Assembly: GCF_002884495.1 (NCBI RefSeq)
Contig: NZ_KZ614145.1
Location: 1,998,423-2,062,422, forward strand
Source: Rummeliibacillus pycnus
GTDB lineage: Bacteria; Bacillota; Bacilli; Bacillales_A; Planococcaceae
Length of the DNA: 64,000 nucleotides
Direction: 5' to 3'
In this document: positions 41,935-51,117 of the stretch, one piece after another
How the letters are laid out: the number at the start of each line of letters is the position of its first letter
Position numbering within the stretch: the first letter of the stretch is position 1
Notes under the pieces: model-generated
The model's input: only the letters and a program-made list of their open reading frames with translations
Told to the model about the DNA's origin: nothing
Databases searched by the model: none
Program-made: the position numbers and the translations under genes

Positions 41935-43107
41935 TTAACGGCGTTTGTTTCGGTTTCTTAAGAATGTCGGAATATCCAATGCATCATCTTGTGAATTTGT
42001 TTGATATTGTGTTGTTTGACGTGGACTTTCTTGTATTGGTTGTAGAATTTCTTCTGTGCGCACTTCACGACTAGGTGCTTGATTCATTTGTGGTTGCTGA
42101 CGAGGTGTTCCAAGACCACCACGATTTACATTACGTCCTTCAATTTGAACTTCCTCTTCTGAAAACTCAGTCGCAATAACTGTTACAACGATTTCATCTT
42201 TTAAGTTATCATTAATAACTGCACCGAAGATAATATTGACATCTTCATCAGAAGCTGATGAAACAATATCCGCTGCTTCTTGAACCTCATACAAGCTTAA
42301 ATTAGAGCCACCAGTCATATTCATAAGTACACCTTTTGCACCATGAATAGATGTTTCAAGAAGTGGACTTGAAATAGCTTTTTTGGCCGCTTCTATAGCA
42401 CGTGTTTCACCTGAAGCAATACCAATCCCCATTAAAGCAGAACCTTTATTGGACATAATTGTTTTAACATCGGCAAAGTCTAAGTTGATTAATCCTGGTA
42501 CTGCGATTAAATCCGAGATACCTTGTACACCTTGACGAAGAACATTATCAGCTTCGCGGAATGCTTCAAGCATTGGTGTGTTTTTATCAACAATCTCTAA
42601 TAAACGATCATTTGGAATAACAATTAACGTATCAACTGCTTCTTTCATCGCAGCAGTTCCAGAAAGAGCTTGTTTTTGACGTTTTTTACCTTCAAATGTG
42701 AATGGACGAGTAACGACCCCAACTGTTAACGCTCCAAGGTCTTTGGCAATTTGAGCAATTACAGGTGCTGCACCAGTACCTGTACCGCCACCCATACCAG
42801 CAGTTACAAAAACCATATCCGCACCGCTTAGTGCTTCTTCAATTTGTTCTTTACTTTCTTCAGCAGCTTTTTTCCCTACTTCAGGGTTAGCACCTGCGCC
42901 TAATCCACGTGTAGATTTTGCACCAATTTGCAATTTTACTTCAGCATTTGATAGTTTTAATGCTTGTGCATCTGTATTAACGGCGATAAATTCTACACCT
43001 TGTACACCATGTTCAATCATTCGGTTAACGGCATTATTACCGCCACCACCAACACCGATAACTTTAATTACAGCAAGTTGATCGTCATTTGTCTCAAATT
43101 CTAACAT
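41935..43107 (-). CDS. ftsZ: Tubulin-like cell division protein FtsZ
   Basis: A 390-residue GTPase that forms the Z-ring. The nucleotide loop [13 protein letters not shown] (18-30) and the tubulin signature GGGTGTG (106-112) are present, with the T7 loop [11 protein letters not shown] about residue 207. The C-terminal tail is variable, Q-rich, and ends [13 protein letters not shown], the conserved peptide that binds FtsA, SepF and ZapA-like partners. An AGGAGG site precedes the ATG. It lies 49 bases after ftsA. Confidence 0.97.
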   Translation of the reverse strand: MLEFETNDDQLAVIKVIGVGGGGNNAVNRMIEHGVQGVEFIAVNTDAQALKLSNAEVKLQIGAKSTRGLGAGANPEVGKKAAEESKEQIEEALSGADMVFVTAGMGGGTGTGAAPVIAQIAKDLGALTVGVVTRPFTFEGKKRQKQALSGTAAMKEAVDTLIVIPNDRLLEIVDKNTPMLEAFREADNVLRQGVQGISDLIAVPGLINLDFADVKTIMSNKGSALMGIGIASGETRAIEAAKKAISSPLLETSIHGAKGVLMNMTGGSNLSLYEVQEAADIVSSASDEDVNIIFGAVINDNLKDEIVVTVIATEFSEEEVQIEGRNVNRGGLGTPRQQPQMNQAPSREVRTEEILQPIQESPRQTTQYQTNSQDDALDIPTFLRNRNKRR

Positions 43108-43156
43108 CTCTATTCCTCCTAAATTTACTAATAATGTGTAGAGAACATCGCCCTTA

Positions 43157-44443
43157 TTATTCTAAAAATCTATTAAAGAAACCTTTAACTTTCGTAAGAA
43201 CACCATCTCTATGCTCTTGTGTTTCAAATACAGAAGAACTTTTTGGTTGTTCTACATGGTATCCTTCATGTCCTGCTGGTACCAGTGGATCGTTATCGCT
43301 AACTTCTCTGTTGAATTGTGATTCTTTATATGCGTAACGTATTAAATTTACAGCTGCTGTATATTCAGGATCTCTTACGCCAATATAATCAGGTGCGTAA
43401 ATCTTAACACTTGTTTGTAAGACATGACGCGCTAATTGCGGCAGACCTTCTAATTTTGCAACGCCACCAGTCAATACCACTCCGCCAGGCAAATCTTGAA
43501 TACCCATTCGATACAATTCATCAATAATTAAATCGAAGAGTTCTTCAAGTCTTACGCCAATAATTTCGGATATGTATCTTTGACTAAATTGTTCTTTTGT
43601 ATCTGCACCTATTACTGGAACCTCAAATAATTCATCTTCTGAAGCATCGTCATAATATGCATGTCCAAATTCTGTTTTAATATTTTCTGCTTGTTCAGTA
43701 GGTGTTTTTAAAACAATCGATAAATCTTTTGTAATGTGTTCACCGCCAACTGGAATCATCGCTGTATGCAAGAAATGTCCGTCTTTGAACACTGCAATAG
43801 TTGTTGAACCTCCACCAATATCGATGAATGCAGTTCCTCTATTACGATCATCTTCCGTAAGTGCAAATTCACCAGCTGCTAACGGTTGCAAATAAATCTG
43901 TTGAATTTCTAATCCAGCCTTTTCAACACAACGTAGGACATTGTGTAAAACTGTTTTTGATGTGGTAATCATCGTTCCATCCATTTCTAGACGAATACCG
44001 ATCATTCCTCTAGGATCATTAATCCCATCTAACCCATCTACAATATATTGGATAGGAACAATATTGACCAATTCACGATCTGGTGGAATAGACATTAGTT
44101 GCGCCGATTCTATGACACGATCTAAATCCACATCTGTAATTTCACGATTCTCACTGTTAACTGCCACTACACCTTTTACATCATGTAGCTGCACTTGATT
44201 AGCAGGTATACCTAAAATTACTTTATGAATAGACATGCCTACCATTCTCTCAGCTTGATCGATTGCTTTTTTTATAGATTGTACAGTAGCATCAATATCT
44301 ACAATGCTTCCTCTACGAATACCTGATGACTTGACATTACCAACACCAATTACATGCACAGTCTCCTCATTAACCTCTCCGATGAGGACTTTAACAGAAG
44401 AAGATCCTATATCTAAAGAAACGTATAACTCTGAATGATTCAA
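43157..44443 (-). CDS. ftsA: Cell division protein FtsA
   Basis: A 428-residue actin-like ATPase that anchors FtsZ to membrane. The phosphate loops [14 protein letters not shown] (about 9-22) and [14 protein letters not shown] (about 205) are present, as is the adenosine motif [11 protein letters not shown]. The C-terminus is an amphipathic helix ([10 protein letters not shown]) that inserts into membrane. The start is TTG: no ATG lies upstream in frame and GGAGGTG sits seven bases before it. It is preceded by a 380-base AT-rich spacer. Confidence 0.96.
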   Translation of the reverse strand: MNHSELYVSLDIGSSSVKVLIGEVNEETVHVIGVGNVKSSGIRRGSIVDIDATVQSIKKAIDQAERMVGMSIHKVILGIPANQVQLHDVKGVVAVNSENREITDVDLDRVIESAQLMSIPPDRELVNIVPIQYIVDGLDGINDPRGMIGIRLEMDGTMITTSKTVLHNVLRCVEKAGLEIQQIYLQPLAAGEFALTEDDRNRGTAFIDIGGGSTTIAVFKDGHFLHTAMIPVGGEHITKDLSIVLKTPTEQAENIKTEFGHAYYDDASEDELFEVPVIGADTKEQFSQRYISEIIGVRLEELFDLIIDELYRMGIQDLPGGVVLTGGVAKLEGLPQLARHVLQTSVKIYAPDYIGVRDPEYTAAVNLIRYAYKESQFNREVSDNDPLVPAGHEGYHVEQPKSSSVFETQEHRDGVLTKVKGFFNRFLE

Positions 44444-44823
44444 ACTGTGGCACCTCCTTCAACAACTCTTAGTAATTATTCTATTGTAAAATTATGAACT
44501 TGTCTAAATAAATTCCTGAAAACCATCTAAAATTCCTTCATTTATACTGCTTTTTTTAACTTTTTATGCATTTTTTATTATTTCTATAGTGTTAAAAGCT
44601 AGAAATACAGTTTGTATCATTTAAAAAGATTCAAAAATACTATTAAAATAGGATTTAACTATTTACTTCTCCATTAAATAATCCAAATAGTACTCTCAAA
44701 ATTTACTATTTCATTTCTAGTTAAACTAAGATTACTATATTTATCTCTTAATTAAAACTGATTGCTAGAATAAATAGAATATATTTAGATTATTTATACA
44801 AATTCCCGAGTTATTGGATGCAT
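44444..44823. other. AT-rich 380-base intergenic spacer before ftsA
   Basis: No ORF, no terminator-like stem and no repeat that I could see. Very AT-rich (about 75% by eye), with several possible -10 boxes, so it probably holds ftsA promoters. In Bacillus this place holds ylxW, ylxX and sbp, which are absent here. Confidence 0.6.
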
Positions 44824-45585
44824 TTACTTTGTAGATGCCCCATACTCACTATTATAAGAACGATAAAAAGTCCCTACTTCTAAGTCAATTACACCTTTTT
44901 CACCCTTTTTAACTTGTGAAATAATGGATGGATAGTATTTCAATTTATCGGCCAATGTAGGGATCGATGCTCTTACTTCAAAACCATCATTCATGAACAT
45001 TTGAATCGCATATGGGTTTGAATCATTTGGTAGAGCATTTACTTGAGAGATTAGAGAAATTAATTCATTATTTAACTCATTAAGTTGATGAATCATTTTC
45101 ATCCTCGTTTTTTCATCCTCAAAGCCTACTAATATAGGCATATTCAAACTAGAAGGTGTATTATTTAAGTGTAAAATCGTACCATCACTTAGGACCAAAT
45201 TATAATGGTCATTTTCTTTTAGATAGGCAACTTGCTGATATTCAGTCACAGAAATTGTAATATCATTAGGCCAATTCCTTTTTACTGATACGTTCTTAAC
45301 TATTTTTTGTTCTTTTAATAGATTTTCAACTGTATTTCTTTTGAATTCCCATAGAGAATCCCCTTTTCCAAGGCCACTATGCTTTATGTAATATTCTTTA
45401 CTCTTTAAGTGATTTCCTTCAACTGTAATTTTTGCAATATGACTTAAGGGAGATTGAAAATACAGAAGTGTCAGTAAGGTTATTACGAAAATAGCAATGA
45501 GCATGAGAAAACGGCGATTCGTTCTTTTTTTCCGTCGTTCTTTTAATGTCGGGATTCGTTCTTCGATATCAATAATCTTTTCCAT
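44824..45585 (-). CDS. divIB: Cell division protein DivIB (FtsQ family)
   Basis: A 253-residue bitopic protein of the divisome. The N-terminus is basic (LKERRKKRTNRR), then one membrane segment (about 28-48, FLMLIAIFVITLLTLLYF), then the POTRA domain HIAKITVEGNHLKSKEYYIK and the beta domain. It binds FtsL/DivIC. The ATG at 45585 is preferred to a GTG three codons upstream because AAGGGAG is properly spaced. It sits after spoVE with murG and murB missing in between. Confidence 0.93.
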   Translation of the reverse strand: MEKIIDIEERIPTLKERRKKRTNRRFLMLIAIFVITLLTLLYFQSPLSHIAKITVEGNHLKSKEYYIKHSGLGKGDSLWEFKRNTVENLLKEQKIVKNVSVKRNWPNDITISVTEYQQVAYLKENDHYNLVLSDGTILHLNNTPSSLNMPILVGFEDEKTRMKMIHQLNELNNELISLISQVNALPNDSNPYAIQMFMNDGFEVRASIPTLADKLKYYPSIISQVKKGEKGVIDLEVGTFYRSYNSEYGASTK

Positions 45586-45608
45586 ACTGATCACTCCCTT
45601 TCAAAAAA

Positions 45609-46694
45609 TTATCTTTGTTTCGAAAAATTCCATACAATTCCAATAGCCATCCATGTTACCACAAGGGATGTTCCCCCATAACTAATGAATGGTAAGGTAA
45701 CGCCTGTTACCGGCAGCAACCCTGAAACAACACCAATATTCAAAAATGCTTGAAAACCAATCATTCCTATTAATGTTGCAATACAATACAAAGAAACTTT
45801 TAAACTTGAATTATAGGCTAATTTCAATCCAGCATACATTAGTAAACCAAAAGCACAAATGATAGTTGCAGCTCCGATAAATCCCATTTCTTCGGCAATA
45901 ATAGAAAAGATAAAATCATTCTGTGGTTCTGGTAAGTATAAATACTTTTGTCGACTGTTTCCAAAGCCAAATCCATATAATCCTGCCGGACCTATAGCAA
46001 GTAATGATTGGATTGCTTGAAATCCACTCCCCAGTGGATCTGACCATGGATCTAAAAAGGCTTCTATTCTCTTTAGACGATAGGGAGCTGATAGAATTAG
46101 TCCAACCAATCCTAAAACACCTGCAATAATTAAGAAAGCGTAAAATCGAATTGGATACCCGGCTATAAAAAACAGTAGAAACACTGAAACGATTAAAATA
46201 AAGGCAGAACCGAAATCAGGTTGTAACATAATAAGAGCTATCGGTAAAAACAAATACAAAAAATGCCGCCAATGAATTTTAGATTCCGTAGCTTTTTGAT
46301 TCGCCAAAATAAAACTTAGTTTGACGATTGTTGCAATTTTGGTAAGTTCAGAAGGTTGTAAGCTAAGTGGGCCAATTGCGATCCAGCTTTGAGAACCATT
46401 TCGAACAACACCAATTCCCGGAATTAATACAGCGACAAGTAAGAGTAATGAAAACCAATATAGAAGCGTCCAGGTCTTTTCCAATTGTAGCCCTTTATGA
46501 CGGCTACAAATGAAAAAGGCAAATAACGCTACTGCTAAATAGATTAACTGTTTAACCAAAAAAGGTGCTGTTTGACCGTAGTGAATCTTCCCCCAGTAAG
46601 TTCCAGCAGAGTATACAAAAACAATGCCAATGACAGTCAAAAATGACGTTGCAATCATCAACCAAAGTTTCTCACGTTGTATCAGGCAAGGCAT
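45609..46694 (-). CDS. spoVE: SEDS-family peptidoglycan polymerase SpoVE
   Basis: A 361-residue polytopic membrane protein (about ten segments) of the FtsW/RodA/SpoVE family; these polymerise lipid II with a partner class B PBP. Motifs include VRNGSQSWIAIGPLSLQPSEL, APYRLKRIEAFLDPW and LPFISYGGTSLV. The site beside spoVD and murD points to SpoVE, the spore-cortex form. The start is unsure: the annotated ATG abuts AGGAAGG with no spacing, so a CTG three codons later or a TTG/ATG pair at residues 12-13 may be used. Confidence 0.9.
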   Translation of the reverse strand: MPCLIQREKLWLMIATSFLTVIGIVFVYSAGTYWGKIHYGQTAPFLVKQLIYLAVALFAFFICSRHKGLQLEKTWTLLYWFSLLLLVAVLIPGIGVVRNGSQSWIAIGPLSLQPSELTKIATIVKLSFILANQKATESKIHWRHFLYLFLPIALIMLQPDFGSAFILIVSVFLLFFIAGYPIRFYAFLIIAGVLGLVGLILSAPYRLKRIEAFLDPWSDPLGSGFQAIQSLLAIGPAGLYGFGFGNSRQKYLYLPEPQNDFIFSIIAEEMGFIGAATIICAFGLLMYAGLKLAYNSSLKVSLYCIATLIGMIGFQAFLNIGVVSGLLPVTGVTLPFISYGGTSLVVTWMAIGIVWNFSKQR

Positions 46695-46718
46695 CCTTCC
46701 TATTACTTAATTTTACAG

Positions 46719-48071
46719 CTAATTTAATTTCATAACTGCTTCGATAAACAGATCTCCACGAGTTTCAAAGTTTGGATATTGGTCCCAACTTGCACATGCA
46801 GGTGAAAGTAAAATCACATCACCTTCATTTGATAATTCTGCCGCTTTCGGTACAGCCTCTTGGATATCCTTAGCATGAGCAATCGTTTTTACACCACAAG
46901 AAGAAGCAAATTCTGCAAAGCGATCTGCTGTTTGACCAGATACCACAACCGCATGAACATTTGACATAAATGGTCGTAATTCTTCAAATGAATGACCCCG
47001 ATCTAAACCACCTGCTAGTAATACAATTGGTTGTTTAAATGCTGCAAGTGCACTACGAGTTGCAAGAGTATTTGTTGCTTTGGAATCATTGAATATTTTA
47101 CGCTTCTTCCATTCACGAACAAATTGCGTACGGTGTTTGACGCCATTGAACGAATTTAAAACATGTTCCATTTTATCTTTCGGACAATTCATAATAATAG
47201 CTGCCGCTACTGCTGCAAGAACATTCTCTAAGTTATGTTTTCCTGGTAAAGCAATAATATCGCGTTTCATAAATGGTTTACCTAGCCAGTAAATCATTTC
47301 ATCATCTGCACTAATTCCAGCTTCATTGATATGGGTTGTTGTAAATGGAATTAAATGAGCATTTGATTTTCGAGCATACGAAGCCACTATTTCTTGATCT
47401 GCATTATAGATTAAATAATCTGTTGCATCTTGGTTACGTGTAATACCAAACTTAGCATTACCATATGCTTCCATAGATCCATGATAATCGATATGTGCTT
47501 CAAATAAATTGGTCCAAATCGCAATTTTAGGTTTAAATGTTTCTGTCCCCATTAATTGGAATGATGATAATTCAGTCACAATAATATTATCGGCTTTTGC
47601 GTTTTCTGTTACAGTGCATGCAACTGTACCAATATTACCTGCGATTAATGGTTTCAAACCGCCTTGGTTTAAAATATGATATAACAATGTAGTGGTGGTT
47701 GTTTTACCATTTGAACCTGTAATCCCAATCATTGGAGCCTCACTGATTAAGTAAGCTAGTTCAACTTCCGTCCATACAGGAATTCCACGCTTAACTGCAT
47801 CCTCTACAATAATATTTGAATATGGAATACCAGGATTCTTAATAACTAATTCGAAGCCTTCATCTAACAAATCTTCTGGATGACGACCACAAATTACAGT
47901 AATTCCTTGTTGGAGAAGTTTTTGCGCATCCTTATTTTCTTCAAATGGTTTTGCATCATTTACTGTTACAAATGCCCCCATTTTATGAAGTAATTCCGCG
48001 GCTGCTACGCCACTTTTAGCTAGACCTAATACTAATACTTTTTTGTGTTCCATAATGGTTAAGTTTTTCAT
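46719..48071 (-). CDS. murD: UDP-N-acetylmuramoylalanine-D-glutamate ligase
   Basis: Adds D-Glu to UDP-MurNAc-L-Ala. A 450-residue Mur ligase with an N-terminal UDP-binding Rossmann domain (VLVLGLAKSGVAAAELL), ATP loop MIGITGSNGKTTTT (about 114-127) and C-terminal ADP domain with LLAGGLDRGHSF. The start ATG at 48071 overlaps the mraY stop (TAATG) and follows GGAGG by seven bases, so a long upstream in-frame extension is rejected. It is followed by spoVE after 24 bases. Confidence 0.96.
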   Translation of the reverse strand: MKNLTIMEHKKVLVLGLAKSGVAAAELLHKMGAFVTVNDAKPFEENKDAQKLLQQGITVICGRHPEDLLDEGFELVIKNPGIPYSNIIVEDAVKRGIPVWTEVELAYLISEAPMIGITGSNGKTTTTTLLYHILNQGGLKPLIAGNIGTVACTVTENAKADNIIVTELSSFQLMGTETFKPKIAIWTNLFEAHIDYHGSMEAYGNAKFGITRNQDATDYLIYNADQEIVASYARKSNAHLIPFTTTHINEAGISADDEMIYWLGKPFMKRDIIALPGKHNLENVLAAVAAAIIMNCPKDKMEHVLNSFNGVKHRTQFVREWKKRKIFNDSKATNTLATRSALAAFKQPIVLLAGGLDRGHSFEELRPFMSNVHAVVVSGQTADRFAEFASSCGVKTIAHAKDIQEAVPKAAELSNEGDVILLSPACASWDQYPNFETRGDLFIEAVMKLN

Positions 48072-49042
48072 TATAATACCTCCGGAACCACTGCGATCAA
48101 TGCCGCCACTAATGCTGTTAACCAGAACGTTAGGACAATACGCCATTCTGACCAACCTGATAGTTCAAAATGGTGATGTAGTGGACTCATTTTAAAAATT
48201 CTTTTACCTGTTAATTTGAAACTTGTTACTTGCATCATAACAGATAAAGTTTCAAGGACAAAAATTATTCCGATTATTAATAATAATAGTTCTTGACCAA
48301 CTAAAATGGAAAGCATGGCTAAAGCTCCACCTAAAGCTAGTGAACCTGTATCTCCCATAAATACTTTTGCTGGGTTTGCGTTAAAGATTAAGAAACCAAG
48401 TAATGCACCCACAACAGCAAAGGCAAAAATAGCAATATCCAATTGATCATTTAATAGTGCTAATACACCGTAAGCTGCAAAAGCAATAGAAGCTGTTCCC
48501 GATACTAATCCATCTAATCCATCTGTTAAATTGACTGCATTTGAAAAGCCAACTAGCCAGAAGACTAAAAACAGCATATAGAATACACCTAAATGGATGG
48601 CAAAATCAGTAAACGGAATTTGAACTGTATTATGAAACGTTCCTAATTTCATTAAAAAATAGGCCGCAATCGAAATAACAATTTGTGCGATTAGTTTCTG
48701 TAAAGAAGTTAATCCTAAATTTCTTTTGAAAATGATTTTTAGTCCATCGTCTAAAAATCCAACTACCCCGAATCCAACTAGAACAAGAATCAAAATAATT
48801 GTTTGAGATGTAAATGCACCCTTTACAAAACTCATAATGATTGTTGTTGCAATAATGGATAGTAAGAAAATGACACCACCCATTGTTGGGGTACCTGCCT
48901 TTTTCATATGTGATTTTGGTCCTTCTTCCCTGATGCTTTGACCAAATTTAAAACGTCTTAACATAGGGATGATAATCGGCCCTAAAATGACCGAAATAAT
49001 AAATGAAATTGCTAAAATAATTAGCATTGTTGCGATTGACAT
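48071..49042 (-). CDS. mraY: Phospho-N-acetylmuramoyl-pentapeptide transferase MraY
   Basis: A 323-residue ten-segment membrane enzyme that makes lipid I from UDP-MurNAc-pentapeptide and undecaprenyl phosphate. The active-site Asp motifs are visible: FLDDGLKI (about residue 95-103) and NLTDGLDGLVSG (about 172-183), plus VFMGDTGSLALGG. Located directly after spoVD, where murE would lie in Bacillus. It overlaps murD. Confidence 0.96.
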   Translation of the reverse strand: MSIATMLIILAISFIISVILGPIIIPMLRRFKFGQSIREEGPKSHMKKAGTPTMGGVIFLLSIIATTIIMSFVKGAFTSQTIILILVLVGFGVVGFLDDGLKIIFKRNLGLTSLQKLIAQIVISIAAYFLMKLGTFHNTVQIPFTDFAIHLGVFYMLFLVFWLVGFSNAVNLTDGLDGLVSGTASIAFAAYGVLALLNDQLDIAIFAFAVVGALLGFLIFNANPAKVFMGDTGSLALGGALAMLSILVGQELLLLIIGIIFVLETLSVMMQVTSFKLTGKRIFKMSPLHHHFELSGWSEWRIVLTFWLTALVAALIAVVPEVL

Positions 49043-49118
49043 GAAAAAATTCTCCTTCTAACCTTCTTTAGTACATGTACTATCATAGTAGTTTCGGTTA
49101 CATTTTTAAAGACTAACA

Positions 49119-51035
49119 TTACCGATTTTCTAAATAAACGTGAATAGTCCCATCTTTAACAATTTGTGCGTCTGCTTTTGGAAGTTGAGAAACAATTGTA
49201 TTACCTTCTCCATGCCATTCTAATCGAAACGGATACAACATTTCTGTAATTTCTTTTTTCGTTTTACCAACTAAATTAGGAACTCGAACTTTTTCAATAT
49301 CCCCCCAACGATATTGTTTTTCTAGCTGATCTTTTCGATCTGTTATCCCTACAATTGGATGAATATCTTCAATAATCTGCCCAACAATTGGAGCTGCAAT
49401 GACACCACCAAATTGAGAACCATGTTTTGGATTATCAATCGCTACATAAACAACAACTTTAGGGTCATCTGCCGGTGCAAAGCCGATAAAGGAAACAATA
49501 TATTCCCCATCTTTATAACGGCCATTTTCAGCTTTTTGAGCAGTCCCTGTCTTTCCACCAATTCTCAGATGATCTCGATAAGCCCCTCTTCCTGATCCGT
49601 TTGCTACAACAGACTCTAACGCTGCACGGACCTTCGCTGATGTTTCTGGACGAATTACTTGACCTTTCTGAATCGGTTTATATGATTTAAGAACTTTACC
49701 GCTTTCACTATTTAAAATATTTTTAACAATATAAGGTGTCATCAATTTTCCACCATTAACAGCAGCGGAAACAGCCTGAACCTGCTGTATAGGTGTAACG
49801 GATATCCCTTGACCGAATGAGGTTGTTGCATGTTCTACAGGACCATAATTTTTGGGTGAGAACAGGATCCCTGTGGATTCCCCAGCCATATTAGAGCCAG
49901 TTACCTGTCCAAATCCAAAGTCACGGATATACTGTTGAAGTTTGGTAGGTCCAACACGTTTCCCTAATTCAATAAAACCTGGGTTACATGAGTTTTCAAC
50001 TACTTGAAGAAAGGTTTCTTGTCCATGTCCTTCACGTTTCCAACAACGAAGTCTAGCTCCCTCTACCATGGAATAACCAGGATCATAAAATGAATCTTTT
50101 TGTAAATCGACTACATTCTCTTCTAAAGCTGCACTTAATGTAATGATTTTAAATGTTGACCCAGGTTCATAAGTCATCCAAACCGGCAAATTACGATTAT
50201 AAATCTTCGAATCTACTTTTTGATAATTTGCTGGATCATAAGTTGGAAAAGAAGCTAATCCTAGTATTTCTCCAGTATTAGGATCCATTGCAATCCCGAT
50301 TGCTTGATCCGCTTCATATTTTTCCATAGCTTGTTCCAATTCTCTTTCAATAACCTTTTGGACATCTATATCGATGGTCAACTCTAACGATGCACCATCT
50401 TGCCCTTCTCTCCACCCATCTTCTACATGTGGTAAGTTGGCACCTTTTGCATCTGTAAATAATCGAATAGCCGATTCCTTTCCTAATAACAGATCATTAT
50501 ATTGGTATTCTAACCCTGCTAAGCCTTGCATGTCACTACCGGTAAATCCTAATAATCTTGAAAGTAATACACCATATGGATAATCCCTCACATAATCTAA
50601 CCCTGTATAAAGCCCTGGAATTTGTAACTGTTGGATTTTCTCTGCTAAATCATAAGAAATATTCTTACCTTGTGGCGTTAATTTTACAATAAAACCAGGT
50701 TTCTTTAGTTTGTCTAACAAATCTTTTTCTTTCATTTGTAAGATAGGTGACAATTGTGCTGCAACTTTTTCCGGTTCCTTGTTTTGAGCAGGCATAAAAT
50801 ATAATGTTGGGGCCAACTTATTGCCTACTAAAAGTTTTCCATTGCGATCTTCAATATTGCCTCGTAAACTCTTCATGGGAACTTCACGATCCCAGTTCTC
50901 CTCTGCTTTTTTGGTCAGAAAGTCATGTTGTATAAATTGAACAACCATTAATTTTCCAATAAGTAAACAACCTAAGCAGAAAAAAATCACCAATACTAAT
51001 TTTAATCTCACACTTGCTTGTTTAGTTACCCACAT
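49119..51035 (-). CDS. spoVD: Sporulation-specific class B penicillin-binding protein SpoVD
   Basis: A 638-residue transpeptidase for spore cortex. One N-terminal membrane segment (about 10-30), a dimerisation domain, and the transpeptidase core with STFK (Ser about 293), SCN (about 355) and KTGTAQ (about 498). One C-terminal PASTA repeat ends near VRVPNLVGKTKKEITEML. A single PASTA separates it from PbpB, which has two. The start is ATG at 51035; a GTG five codons upstream is closer to the AAAAAGG site and possible. It is paired with spoVE nearby. Confidence 0.93.
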   Translation of the reverse strand: MWVTKQASVRLKLVLVIFFCLGCLLIGKLMVVQFIQHDFLTKKAEENWDREVPMKSLRGNIEDRNGKLLVGNKLAPTLYFMPAQNKEPEKVAAQLSPILQMKEKDLLDKLKKPGFIVKLTPQGKNISYDLAEKIQQLQIPGLYTGLDYVRDYPYGVLLSRLLGFTGSDMQGLAGLEYQYNDLLLGKESAIRLFTDAKGANLPHVEDGWREGQDGASLELTIDIDVQKVIERELEQAMEKYEADQAIGIAMDPNTGEILGLASFPTYDPANYQKVDSKIYNRNLPVWMTYEPGSTFKIITLSAALEENVVDLQKDSFYDPGYSMVEGARLRCWKREGHGQETFLQVVENSCNPGFIELGKRVGPTKLQQYIRDFGFGQVTGSNMAGESTGILFSPKNYGPVEHATTSFGQGISVTPIQQVQAVSAAVNGGKLMTPYIVKNILNSESGKVLKSYKPIQKGQVIRPETSAKVRAALESVVANGSGRGAYRDHLRIGGKTGTAQKAENGRYKDGEYIVSFIGFAPADDPKVVVYVAIDNPKHGSQFGGVIAAPIVGQIIEDIHPIVGITDRKDQLEKQYRWGDIEKVRVPNLVGKTKKEITEMLYPFRLEWHGEGNTIVSQLPKADAQIVKDGTIHVYLENR

Positions 51036-51117
51036 TGTTCGACAAATCACACCTTTTTACATTCAAAATATGATTGTAAAAAGGTGGCTATGCTTGATCG
51101 CTAACATTCTTTTAAAA

